Assembly: GCA_026225395.1 (NCBI GenBank)
Contig: JAMFSR010000001.1
Coordinates: 124,001 to 188,000, forward strand
From: Granulicella sapmiensis
GTDB lineage: Bacteria > Acidobacteriota > Terriglobia > Terriglobales > Acidobacteriaceae
Length of the DNA: 64,000 bases
Direction: 5' to 3'
Each line of letters opens with the position of its first letter. Within the stretch, counting starts at the first letter, position 1. A program made the translations under genes and the position numbers. Below the pieces are notes generated by a model, which was not told the origin of the DNA, did not search any database, and saw only the letters and a list, made by a program, of their open reading frames with translations. This document shows, piece by piece, positions 54,927 through 63,638 of this stretch.

Positions 54927-56222
54927 ATGACGACTATGACAAAGGCAGTATTCGCAACCCTGATCATCCTTGGGACTCTAGTCCCCGAGGCCCACGCTCA
55001 AAACGCTCCCGTGCTTCAGACCGCCCCTGATTCCTTTGGGTTCCAACTTCCGAGCTTAGCTGGCCAGGTAAGTTATGCCGTCAGTGCGTCGCAAACCGTC
55101 ATTGCCGGCTACAACGGCAACGGTAGTGTGGTGTCATCGACGAATGTTTCGGGTGACTTCGCTTACATCACAACGAGCAAAACTCATCCCTTCGCGATTC
55201 TCTATTCCGGCGGTTACCTCGGCAGCGAATCGGCGCAGCTTCCGTCCTCTACGTTCCAAAACCTGGCTCTTTCTCAGTCCTACAAAACACGGTCATGGAA
55301 CTTCGTCTTGAACGATACCGTGAGCTATCTTCCTGAAAGCCCCATAGGCGGAATTTCAGGGATACCCGGGGTCGGCGACCTGGGACTCAATCCTGCACAA
55401 ATTGGGAGTGAGCCGGGTGCGGGAATCCTCACAAATTACGATACACGCGTCAGTAATGTCGTCGGGGCCACGGTTGCGCGGCAGCTCACTGGCAGCACAT
55501 CTCTAGAGGGCTCGGGTTCTTACGCTATCCAACGATTCACCGGCGACACCGCGGGTAACGCCTCGGCTTACGACAGCAATCAGGTGCAGGCCTCATTGGG
55601 CATTCAACATCGGATCAATGCTCGCAATACCATCGGTGCCGATTACGTGTACTCCTACTTCACATACACCGGTCAGCCGCTCTCGTTTACGTCGAATGGC
55701 GCCAATCTGCACTACATGCGACTTCTCACCTCTAAACTGACGCTTGATGCTTCAATCGGACCGCAGTGGAACACAGGGACAACCTTCACCTCCACTTCGA
55801 TAAATCTCGCGGCTGCGCTGGCTCTGTCCTACACCGGCGAGCGAACCTCCTCTTCTCTCACCTACATGCGTGGTACTAGCGCAGGCTCAGGCGTGGTAGA
55901 GGGCGCCCTTACAAATTCCGTTATGTTCAGCAGCGCACGAAAACTCAACGCGTACTGGAGAGCAGTCGGAAGCGTGAGCTATACCAACTCACAAAGCATT
56001 CCGGGCAGCATTTACCCCGACTTCAACATCGATAGTGAAGTTGCGTCAGGACAATTGTCACGCTCACTCGGACGATCCTTTTCTGTGTACGGCAGCTATA
56101 CCTTGGAAAACCAATCGTTGTCCGGAGGAGTTGCAAGCGCACTCACCTTCAACGGTCTCCAGCAAGTCGTCGGTATTGGAATTACATACTCTCCGGGTTC
56201 ATCAAGAGTTGGGGGGCGATAG
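54927..56222 (+). CDS. Outer-membrane beta-barrel protein of the exopolysaccharide locus
   Basis: The 431-aa product has a Sec signal peptide (about 1-24, ending AHA) and, to its end, alternating amphipathic strands with Tyr- and Ser-rich turns (GADYVYSYFTYTG, LHYMRLLTSKLTLDASIGPQW, SFSVYGSYTLENQSLSGG), the pattern of an outer-membrane beta barrel. PEP-CTERM loci commonly encode such a barrel beside the export protein. It may form the channel that the short Wza-like protein lacks; this is an inference. It starts 3 nt after the export gene stop. Confidence 0.78.
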   Translation: MTTMTKAVFATLIILGTLVPEAHAQNAPVLQTAPDSFGFQLPSLAGQVSYAVSASQTVIAGYNGNGSVVSSTNVSGDFAYITTSKTHPFAILYSGGYLGSESAQLPSSTFQNLALSQSYKTRSWNFVLNDTVSYLPESPIGGISGIPGVGDLGLNPAQIGSEPGAGILTNYDTRVSNVVGATVARQLTGSTSLEGSGSYAIQRFTGDTAGNASAYDSNQVQASLGIQHRINARNTIGADYVYSYFTYTGQPLSFTSNGANLHYMRLLTSKLTLDASIGPQWNTGTTFTSTSINLAAALALSYTGERTSSSLTYMRGTSAGSGVVEGALTNSVMFSSARKLNAYWRAVGSVSYTNSQSIPGSIYPDFNIDSEVASGQLSRSLGRSFSVYGSYTLENQSLSGGVASALTFNGLQQVVGIGITYSPGSSRVGGR

Positions 56223-56229
56223 AAAATTT

Positions 56230-57768
56230 ATGCTTGGCCACCGACCCTTACAAATCGAAGACTATTACGGCATTCTGAAACGCCGCGGTTGGATTGTCCT
56301 GATCCCCGCGATCCTGCTTCCACTAATCGCTTTTGCCTGCAGCTTTCTTATTGCCCCGCAATATCTGTCGCAGACGCTGGTTCTCGTTGAAAGCCAGAAA
56401 GTTCCCGACAACTACGTCAAACCTGTCATCTCTTCGGATTTGGATAGCCGCCTGGCTTCGATGAAGGAACAAATTCTCAGTCGCTCCAGAATTCAACCCA
56501 TCATCGAGCGCTACAACCTATATGGAAACTCACAAATGACCATGGATGACCGGATTGATCTCGCTCGCAAGAGCATCACGATCAAACCAATCACATCTGA
56601 GGTTACCCACACCGGTGGTCTTCCTGGCTTCTTTATCTCCTTTCAGGCCGGCGACCCCCACATCGCGCAGCTCGTTTGCGGCGAAATTACCTCTCTTTTT
56701 CTTGGCGAGAATCTTCGCTCTCGCGAGGCTTCAGCTCAGGGAACAACTGACTTTCTACAGAGTCAACTCTCAGACGCTAAGAGAAATCTCGACGAACAGG
56801 ATGCGAAGCTTGCTGCTTTCCAGCGCCAGTATATTGGCCGACTGCCCGGCGAAGAAGCTCCGAACGTGGACATGCTCACGAGCCTCAATACTCAACTGGA
56901 AGCGGCCACACAGTCACTGGCCCGCATGGAGCAGGACAAAGCCTATGAAGAAGCGATGCTCGCACAGCAATCGCAAAGCTATTCTTCTGGGACGTCTCAA
57001 TCCGGTGCTACGCAGTCCCTTGCTAATCCAGACCAGCAGGCTCAGTTACAAAGCCTTCTCAGTCAACAAGCAGAACTCACAGCTCATTACACGGATGATT
57101 ATCCCGATGTAATCACCGTGAAACGCAAGATCACTGATCTGCGTCGCCAGATGGCAAAGAACGCTTCCGCAACTCCAAGCGCCATTCCGGGCGCTCCGAG
57201 CCGCTTCGACTCAGCCGCAGTGCAACAACTCCGCGCGCAGATTCATTCGGCAGACGTCGGAATTCAAGCAAAACGCCAGGAGCAAGCAAAGATCCAAAGC
57301 AACATTTCCATGTACCAGAACCGCATTCAGTCCAGCCCGCTTGTCGAGGAGCAATACAAGCAGATCACACGCGACAATCAGACCGCTCAGGCTTTCTACG
57401 ACGATCTTCTCGGAAAAATGAATCAATCCAAAATGGCCACCGATCTCGAGAAGCGAGAACAGGGCGAGCAGTTCCACGTGATGGATGAACCCAATCTCCC
57501 GGATGCACCTTTCTCCCCCAAACGTCCTGTATTTGCCTTAGGCGGTTTCGTGGGTGGACTCGCACTGGGACTACTCATCATCGCTGGCCTCGAGTATAAG
57601 GACACTTCGCTTCGCACTGAAACTGATGTTTGGGTGTTCACCCACTTACCAACGTTGGCCACTATCGCGCAGAACGAACAGTTCTCTTCTGAAACACCTC
57701 ACAAGCGCAGCCTCTTCCAGCGAGTTTTTCGTCGCAGCGAAGAAAAACTCGCGGAGACTCGGAGCTGA
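56230..57768 (+). CDS. Chain-length determinant protein (Wzz/GNVR, exosortase type)
   Basis: The ATG at 56230 gives 512 aa; the frame upstream lies in the barrel gene. Residues 20-45 and about 440-460 form two membrane helices (GWIVLIPAILLPLIAFACSF; FALGGFVGGLALGLLIIAGL). Between them is a long periplasmic coiled-coil part rich in Gln, and just before the second helix a proline motif (PNLPDAPFSPKRP). Proteins of this type set polymer length and contact the cytosolic tyrosine kinase. The gene for that kinase is two genes downstream. The start lies 7 nt after the barrel stop. Confidence 0.9.
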   Translation: MLGHRPLQIEDYYGILKRRGWIVLIPAILLPLIAFACSFLIAPQYLSQTLVLVESQKVPDNYVKPVISSDLDSRLASMKEQILSRSRIQPIIERYNLYGNSQMTMDDRIDLARKSITIKPITSEVTHTGGLPGFFISFQAGDPHIAQLVCGEITSLFLGENLRSREASAQGTTDFLQSQLSDAKRNLDEQDAKLAAFQRQYIGRLPGEEAPNVDMLTSLNTQLEAATQSLARMEQDKAYEEAMLAQQSQSYSSGTSQSGATQSLANPDQQAQLQSLLSQQAELTAHYTDDYPDVITVKRKITDLRRQMAKNASATPSAIPGAPSRFDSAAVQQLRAQIHSADVGIQAKRQEQAKIQSNISMYQNRIQSSPLVEEQYKQITRDNQTAQAFYDDLLGKMNQSKMATDLEKREQGEQFHVMDEPNLPDAPFSPKRPVFALGGFVGGLALGLLIIAGLEYKDTSLRTETDVWVFTHLPTLATIAQNEQFSSETPHKRSLFQRVFRRSEEKLAETRS

Positions 57769-57770
57769 TT

Positions 57771-58724
57771 ATGTATAAGGCTTTCTATAAACTCCGCCTG
57801 AACCCCTTCGGAAATAGCCCGGACCCGCGTTTTCTCTACATGATGCCGCATACGCGCGAAGCGCTCGCCGCGCTCGAATTTGGAATCGGGGCACGCCGGG
57901 GGTTTATCGTTCTCACAGGCGAAGCAGGCACGGGCAAAACCACGCTATTACGTAAGACTCTTGAGTCATTCGACCCGGCGAAGATCCTGACCTCTTTCAT
58001 CTTCAACCCTCGGTTGGAAGTTCTTGATTTTCTCGACTTCGTCATGAACGATTTTGGAATTACGCCGACCGCCCGGACGAAGTCCAGCATGCTGCTTCAG
58101 CTCAATCAGTGGCTCATCGAGCGATTCAGAGAGGGTCAGACCTGTGTAATCGTCGTTGATGAGGCCCAGACCCTGTCTTCGGAGCTCCTGGAAGAAATCC
58201 GGTTATTGGCCAACCTCGAAACCTCTTCCGACAAGCTCCTGCAGATCGTCATGTCAGGGCAGCCTGAGTTTGAAGAAAAGCTGCGACATCCTTCGCTCCG
58301 CCAATTGCGTCAACGCATCGCGCTCTGGTGTCGTGTGCAGCCGCTTACAGAAAGCGAAACGGCTCAATACATTGAACGCAGACTGATCACCGCGGGATCA
58401 TTGCCTACAGCTCAGAGGAATGCAGAAACTGCAACCTTTGCACGTGAAACAATTGGCCCCATTCATCGCGCCAGTCGGGGCGTTCCACGAATTGTGAACC
58501 TCATCTGTGAGCACTCGCTCATCTTCGGGTTCGTGGAGCAACTCAGTCAGATCACAGTTGGCATCGTACAAGACGTGATAGAAGATCTGGATCTAGCCTC
58601 TATGAGCTTCGCAGATACATTGCCGCAACCCTATTCTGCTCCAAGCCTCGAAAAACGTTCCACACGCGTAACGGCACCTGAGTTCCGCGATGAACTAGAC
58701 CCAGAATCTGGGAGGGCCCGATGA
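57771..58724 (+). CDS. Exosortase-locus AAA ATPase (ExeA-like)
   Basis: The 317-aa product begins with MYKAFYKLRLNPFGNSPDPR, the usual N-terminus of PEP-CTERM-locus ATPases. It has a Walker A GEAGTGKTT (50-58), Walker B VIVVDEAQ, and the ExeA-type sensor GQPEFEEKLRHPSLRQLRQR. About 50 disordered residues end the protein. These ATPases are thought to energise or regulate polymer export. It starts 2 nt after the chain-length gene and overlaps the kinase gene by 4 nt. Confidence 0.9.
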   Translation: MYKAFYKLRLNPFGNSPDPRFLYMMPHTREALAALEFGIGARRGFIVLTGEAGTGKTTLLRKTLESFDPAKILTSFIFNPRLEVLDFLDFVMNDFGITPTARTKSSMLLQLNQWLIERFREGQTCVIVVDEAQTLSSELLEEIRLLANLETSSDKLLQIVMSGQPEFEEKLRHPSLRQLRQRIALWCRVQPLTESETAQYIERRLITAGSLPTAQRNAETATFARETIGPIHRASRGVPRIVNLICEHSLIFGFVEQLSQITVGIVQDVIEDLDLASMSFADTLPQPYSAPSLEKRSTRVTAPEFRDELDPESGRAR

Positions 58725-59620
58725 GTAAAATCTATGAAGCTTTAAACCGTGCCGAGAGTGACCTGGCCGGTTCCGCCGAGACAATGGCGAAGATGATGAA
58801 GCCCCTTAGGGTCTCCACTAATTCCGAAATACCGGTTCAAACGCCACCGCTGAACGAAACGTTCCATCATGAGCTTGATTTCGATCAGATACGTGAAGCT
58901 TCTTGGTATCCCGATCTTCAGGCGCTCCCTGCCGTATCCAACCGCGGTGGCGCACTGGAACAGTTTCGCGGTCTGCGCTCGCACCTGCAGGAGTTTCGTG
59001 ATCAAAAGCGCATCAAAACCATCTTGGTGAGCAGTGGCTTGCCACAAGAAGGTAAGAGCTTTGTCTCGGCGAATCTCGCTGTTTCCTTTGCGCGTCACAA
59101 GTCAACAAAAGTCTTGCTAATCGATGGAGACATGCGACGCAGTTCGCTTCAGAAGATTTTGGGAGCAAGTGCCACGCCAGGACTCAGTGAGTATCTGTCT
59201 GGCGAAGCAGAACTCTTGGATGTCGTACAGCGTGCAAAGCAAGTAGAACCACATGTTCCCTTACCAAAAGGGCTGTCCTCACTCGCCTTCATCCCTGCCG
59301 GCGGAGATGCTCACAATGCTGCTGAGCTTTCAGGTAGCCCACGTTTTGCAGAGCTACTTTCTCACGTCGGCCCCCTCTTCGACTGGATCATCGTGGATTC
59401 TTCTCCTGTCAATTTGGTTTCCGACGGTGTCAACCTTGCGCGCCATTGCGATGCCGCTTTACTCGTAGCCCGCGGAGGAGTCACCGAGTACAAGACTGCT
59501 CAAAGAGCAGTCTCGGAATTGAAGGCCTCAACAATTCTCGGCTTCGTCCTCAACGCAGTTTCAGACCACAAGTCCCCTGCCCGTTATTACGGATATGACA
59601 ATGCGGCAACGAAAGCTTAG
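58721..59620 (+). CDS. BY-kinase / CpsD-like tyrosine kinase of the exosortase locus
   Basis: The 299-aa P-loop protein starts MSKIYEALNRAE, typical for the family. It has Walker A GLPQEGKS (106-113), the second motif VLLIDGDMRR (131-140) characteristic of bacterial tyrosine kinases, and IIVDSSPV as Walker B. The C-terminal tail has only a small tyrosine cluster (ARYYGYD), much shorter than in Wzc. It would phosphorylate itself and cycle with the chain-length protein during export. The start overlaps the ATPase stop. Confidence 0.88.
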   Translation: MSKIYEALNRAESDLAGSAETMAKMMKPLRVSTNSEIPVQTPPLNETFHHELDFDQIREASWYPDLQALPAVSNRGGALEQFRGLRSHLQEFRDQKRIKTILVSSGLPQEGKSFVSANLAVSFARHKSTKVLLIDGDMRRSSLQKILGASATPGLSEYLSGEAELLDVVQRAKQVEPHVPLPKGLSSLAFIPAGGDAHNAAELSGSPRFAELLSHVGPLFDWIIVDSSPVNLVSDGVNLARHCDAALLVARGGVTEYKTAQRAVSELKASTILGFVLNAVSDHKSPARYYGYDNAATKA

Positions 59621-59634
59621 ACGGGACGCACGCC

Positions 59635-61011
59635 ATGATTCGCCTTCTGAATGTCTACTATCCGACCAGAACAGTGCTACTGCTGGTATGCGAGGTAGTC
59701 CTGGTCGGTGCTTGCTTTCTCTTGGCTACTGGCGCCCTCTTGGGCGATGACACGTATATTGCACTCTTTTACAATCATGGACTTCTTAAAATTGCGCTGG
59801 TCGCAGTGGTCACCACTATCCTTTCGTACTATTTCGACTTGTACGAGCCACAGATCGTCTCCAGCTATATCGAGATTTATTTTCGGATTCTTCTGGTTCT
59901 TGGCTTCGACTGCTTCATCTTTTCAGTCGCAATATTCTTCTTTCCGGATCTCGCGATCGGAAGATTCGTCTATGCGGTTGGGTTCGCCATTGTTACCCCA
60001 GGTCTAATCTTCTGGCGAAAATTCTATGAATGGCTTTGCAGTCACAAAATATTCAGAGAACGAGTCTATGTGCTGGGTTCAGGAGATCAGGCATCTTTGC
60101 TGGTGGAGTCGATTCGAAGCCGCCCCGACATTGGCATGGAGGTGGTCGGCTGGCGCGGTTCCGAATCCAACAAAGAAGAACGCTATCGCCACTGGGTGAA
60201 AGACCTCGTCAACTTCACGAACAGCACCTCAGGAATCCACCGGATTATCATCGCCCTCGAAGATGCCCGTAATGAACTTCCGATCCAGGAGCTTATAGGG
60301 CTTCGCTTTCAAGGAACGATCGTGGAAACGTCAGGAGACGTCTTCGAACGTCTTTCGGGCAAGCTTCAGCTGGACGGCCTAAGGCCCAGCCAATTCCTCT
60401 TCGGCGATGGTTTTCGCATTAAACGATCGCAACAGTTCACACGTCGCGTAGCATCCACATGTGCTGCCGCTATCGGATTGCTCGTCTTTCTCCCGTTCTT
60501 TCCGCTTGTTGTTCTACTCGTACGCCTTTCGTCCAAAGGTCCTATTTTCTTCCGGCAAACACGGGTCGGAGTGGGTGGCAGACATTTCGACGTTTTGAAG
60601 TTTCGGACAATGACCACTGATGCTGAAGCGTCCGGCGCCAAGTGGGCCACTAAGAATGATCCTCGTGTCACAAAGTTTGGCATGTTCATGCGGAAAACGC
60701 GTCTCGACGAAGTGCCACAGCTGTGGAATGTCCTTCGGGGCGAGATGACCCTCGTGGGTCCGCGTCCTGAGCGGCCTGAATTTGTGCCATGGCTAACTAG
60801 TGAGCTTCCGTTTTACTACCTGCGTCATGCCATTCGACCCGGCCTTACCGGTTGGGCGCAGATTCGATATGGGTACGGCGCTACATTGGCCGAAACCAAG
60901 GTGAAGTTGGAGTACGACCTCTACTACATCAAGCATATGTGCCTTGGACTTGATCTTTTGATCATGTTCGAGACGATCAAGACCATCGTGCGCCGTCGCG
61001 GAGCTCAATGA
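59635..61011 (+). CDS. Initiating polyprenyl-phosphate sugar-1-phosphate transferase
   Basis: The 458-aa product has four or five N-terminal membrane helices (1-145), a CoA-binding-like Rossmann domain (about 145-260: RVYVLGSGDQASLLVESI) and the bacterial sugar transferase domain (about 270-458) with KGPIFFRQTRVG, FDVLKFRTM, TRLDEVPQLWNVLRGEMTLVGPRPE and IRPGLTGWAQI. It starts repeat-unit assembly by transferring a sugar phosphate to undecaprenyl phosphate. This layout matches the exosortase-associated subfamily. It follows the kinase by 14 nt. Confidence 0.92.
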   Translation: MIRLLNVYYPTRTVLLLVCEVVLVGACFLLATGALLGDDTYIALFYNHGLLKIALVAVVTTILSYYFDLYEPQIVSSYIEIYFRILLVLGFDCFIFSVAIFFFPDLAIGRFVYAVGFAIVTPGLIFWRKFYEWLCSHKIFRERVYVLGSGDQASLLVESIRSRPDIGMEVVGWRGSESNKEERYRHWVKDLVNFTNSTSGIHRIIIALEDARNELPIQELIGLRFQGTIVETSGDVFERLSGKLQLDGLRPSQFLFGDGFRIKRSQQFTRRVASTCAAAIGLLVFLPFFPLVVLLVRLSSKGPIFFRQTRVGVGGRHFDVLKFRTMTTDAEASGAKWATKNDPRVTKFGMFMRKTRLDEVPQLWNVLRGEMTLVGPRPERPEFVPWLTSELPFYYLRHAIRPGLTGWAQIRYGYGATLAETKVKLEYDLYYIKHMCLGLDLLIMFETIKTIVRRRGAQ

Positions 61012-61091
61012 ACGGGCGCTACCTGGCAAATGAAGACGCATAGTTAGAGCTTTTAAAATTATCCATTTCTGTAAGAATCAAGAAAGGCTTT

Positions 61092-62063
61092 ATGTCACGC
61101 TATCTCATCACTGGAATGGCCGGATTCATCGGTTCCACACTGGCTCATAAGCTTGTCGAGCAGAACCATGACGTCATTGGTATTGACAATCTCTCAACAG
61201 GACGTCTCGAGAATCTTGAACAGATAAAATCCTCTGTGCGTCTTATTGAAGCCGACATCCAGGACCTGGATGAGGTACGGAAGGCATGCAAGGGCGTGGA
61301 TTTCGTTCTTCATCAAGCGGCTCTCGCGTCCGTTCCCAGGTCCGTCAAGGATCCCCTGACGTCACATGGTTCAAATATCAACGGAACACTCAACGTCCTG
61401 CTTGCTGCCCGTGACGCAGGTGTGTCGCGAGTTGTATTTGCTGCATCATCGTCAGCCTATGGAAATCAAGCGACACAGCCCAAGGTCGAAGAGATGTACC
61501 CACAACCACTGTCCCCCTATGCTGTCCAAAAGTTGAGCTGCGAGTACTACATCCAGTCGTTTTGCAACGTCTATAACATGGAAGCAATCTGTCTTCGCTA
61601 TTTCAACATTTTCGGACCCCGCCAAGCTGCCGACTCGCCATACTCCGGCGTAATTGCTCAGTTCATCTACAAGATGATGAAAGGCGAAACACCAACTATA
61701 AATGGGGATGGGGCGACAAGCAGAGACTTCACTTACGTCGATAATGCAGTGCAGGCAAACCTCCTGGCGTGTCATGCGCCGGCGGAATGTGCCAACGGCC
61801 GCGTATTCAATGTCGGCACTGGCCGCAGTCATACCCTCAACGATCTTTACCAGGCATTGGCAAACATTCTTAATTTTGGAGAAAAGCCCGCGTATGGTTC
61901 TCCGCGCGAGGGAGATGTTCAGCACTCCCTCGCAAGTATTGATCGTGCCCGCAAGGAGCTGAATTATCGGCCCGATCAGGATTTCTATGATGGCTTGAGC
62001 AAAACAGTCGAATGGTATCTTCGGGAGAAGGACGCATCCGTCAACCTTTACACCTACGCATGA
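61092..62063 (+). CDS. UDP-sugar 4-epimerase family SDR (WbpP-like)
   Basis: The 323-aa extended SDR has TGMAGFIG (7-14), the dinucleotide-binding D32 in IGIDNLSTG, a catalytic Ser in ASSSAYGN and YAVQK (Y143, K147). The sequence resembles WbpP/TviC-type UDP-GlcNAc(A) 4-epimerases, and the adjacent UDP-sugar dehydrogenase supports an N-acetylhexosaminuronic acid product; substrate specificity is inferred. The ATG has an aagaaagg ribosome site. An 80-nt gap, AT-rich at its end, separates it from the sugar transferase. Confidence 0.88.
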   Translation: MSRYLITGMAGFIGSTLAHKLVEQNHDVIGIDNLSTGRLENLEQIKSSVRLIEADIQDLDEVRKACKGVDFVLHQAALASVPRSVKDPLTSHGSNINGTLNVLLAARDAGVSRVVFAASSSAYGNQATQPKVEEMYPQPLSPYAVQKLSCEYYIQSFCNVYNMEAICLRYFNIFGPRQAADSPYSGVIAQFIYKMMKGETPTINGDGATSRDFTYVDNAVQANLLACHAPAECANGRVFNVGTGRSHTLNDLYQALANILNFGEKPAYGSPREGDVQHSLASIDRARKELNYRPDQDFYDGLSKTVEWYLREKDASVNLYTYA

Positions 62064-62071
62064 AGGAACGC

Positions 62072-62158
62072 TATGGGTCGAGTGGCCTCTATCCCAACCC
62101 ATAACTCGAACCTCCTGTCCCACATCATCAGCAGCACCATCGCCGCGCAGCGTCACTA
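62072..62158 (+). CDS. Possible 28-codon small ORF
   Basis: An ATG with an AAGGA ribosome site (spacing about 5 nt) starts a 28-residue frame, MGRVASIPTHNSNLLSHIIS and eight more residues. It fills most of the gap between the epimerase and the dehydrogenase. No family is recognisable, and it may be fortuitous or a leader peptide. Confidence 0.2.
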
Positions 62159-62190
62159 AGCCGGCAAATAGCTACGAAACGAGACTCGAT

Positions 62191-63558
62191 ATGCCAGAAA
62201 CACAACAACTGCAGTTCTCTGAAATCGCAACGCAACGTAAGCGCCGCTTCGCGGATCGTTCAGCGAGCGTCGGCGTGATAGGCCTTGGATACGTTGGTCT
62301 TCCGCTGTGCATTCTCCTTTCAGAAGCGGGATTCAACGTCACAGGATTCGATATCGATCAAAAAAAGATCGATGACTTGGAAGCTGGTCGTTCGTATATC
62401 TTTAGAATCCCCGCTGACGACATTCAGCAAGCTCGAAAGAACGGCTTTCGTGCCACAGCGGACTTTTCTCGTTTAGCCGAACAGGACGCAATCCTTCTCT
62501 GTGTGCCCACGCCGCTCACAAACCACCGCGAGCCCGATCTAAGTTACATCCGGGACACGGCCGCCGCGGTCGCTCCTTGGATCCAGCCAGGGCAACTTAT
62601 CGTGCTTGAGAGCACAACATACCCTGGAACAACCGACGAGGTTCTGATTCCATTGCTGGAATCCGGCAATCTTCGTGGTCTGAAAGCCCAGAAAAAAGAC
62701 GCACCAGGTTTAGCGGATGCATTCTTCGTAGCGTTCTCTCCAGAACGTGAGGATCCCGGCAACACAACAGTCGCGCGACGCGACATTCCAAAGGTCGTTG
62801 GTGGACATGATCCCGTAGCCACGGAGCTCGCAGCAACCCTTTACGAAGGCATCTTCAATCGAGCAGTACGCGTATCCGGCACGCGTGTCGCGGAAATGAC
62901 CAAGCTGCTTGAGAACATTTATCGCTGCGTCAACATAGCTTTGGTAAACGAACTTAAAGTGCTCTCGCTTCGAATGGGCATCGATATATGGGAAGTGATT
63001 GACACCGCCGCGACGAAGCCCTTTGGTTTCCAGGCATTCCAGCCAGGGCCAGGTCTTGGCGGCCATTGCATCCCGATAGACCCTTTCTATCTCAGCTGGA
63101 AAGCTAAGGAGTACGACTTCAATACGCGCTTCATTGAGTTGGCCGGAGAGGTCAACGAGGCGATGCCTGAATTCGTTGTCCAACAAGTCGCTAAGGCATT
63201 GAATCGGCAAAAAAAGCCGCTAGCCGGATCAAAGATTCTCATGCTCGGAATGTCTTACAAGAAAGACATCGACGATCTTCGCGAATCTCCGTCGCTTACC
63301 ATCATTGAATTGCTACGAGCTGAATGCGCTGAAGTCGAATACAACGATCCCTACCACCCAAAGGTAGGACGCGGCCGACACTACAACTTGAATATGACTT
63401 CGGCATCGCTCGACGACTTAGAAAAATACGATTGCGTTTTGATCCTCACAGACCATACAACGTACGACTATGACGATATTGTTTTGCGAGCTAAGCTTGT
63501 GGTCGATACGCGCAATGCTACGAAGGGCATCCGGTCTCCGACCGTGTTCAGATGCTAA
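62191..63558 (+). CDS. Nucleotide-sugar dehydrogenase (UDP-N-acetylglucosamine 6-dehydrogenase type)
   Basis: The 455-aa product has GVIGLGYVGLPL as NAD-binding motif, LLCVPTPL, ESTTYPGTTDE, KLLENIYRCVNIALVNEL and GPGLGGHCIPIDPFYL with the catalytic Cys at 293. The C-terminal domain contains GMSYKKDIDDLRESPS. It oxidises the C6 hydroxyl of a UDP-sugar to a uronate with two NAD+. The sequence is closer to the WbpA/TviB (UDP-GlcNAc) branch than to UDP-glucose dehydrogenase by motif impression. With the epimerase it would supply an acidic sugar for the exopolysaccharide. It is the last plus-strand gene before a strong hairpin. Confidence 0.9.
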   Translation: MPETQQLQFSEIATQRKRRFADRSASVGVIGLGYVGLPLCILLSEAGFNVTGFDIDQKKIDDLEAGRSYIFRIPADDIQQARKNGFRATADFSRLAEQDAILLCVPTPLTNHREPDLSYIRDTAAAVAPWIQPGQLIVLESTTYPGTTDEVLIPLLESGNLRGLKAQKKDAPGLADAFFVAFSPEREDPGNTTVARRDIPKVVGGHDPVATELAATLYEGIFNRAVRVSGTRVAEMTKLLENIYRCVNIALVNELKVLSLRMGIDIWEVIDTAATKPFGFQAFQPGPGLGGHCIPIDPFYLSWKAKEYDFNTRFIELAGEVNEAMPEFVVQQVAKALNRQKKPLAGSKILMLGMSYKKDIDDLRESPSLTIIELLRAECAEVEYNDPYHPKVGRGRHYNLNMTSASLDDLEKYDCVLILTDHTTYDYDDIVLRAKLVVDTRNATKGIRSPTVFRC

Positions 63559-63582
63559 AGTCTTCTTGTTGGTGTGCTTAAA

Positions 63583-63614
63583 CAGGCGATCGCATCTCTC
63601 GATGCGATCGCCTG
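63583..63614. terminator. Strong bidirectional hairpin between convergent genes
   Basis: CAGGCGATCGCATC and GATGCGATCGCCTG form a perfect 14-bp stem with a TCTC loop, flanked by ttaaa on the left and cttaatt on the right. It sits between the end of the dehydrogenase gene (63558) and the end of the minus-strand regulator (63639), where a shared terminator is expected. Confidence 0.75.
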
Positions 63615-63638
63615 CTTAATTCTGTAACGTCCGTTGCT

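Noticed and set aside
61452..62156. 234-codon minus-strand frame opposite the epimerase
   Set aside because: Antisense to a gene with clear SDR motifs; no domain of its own.
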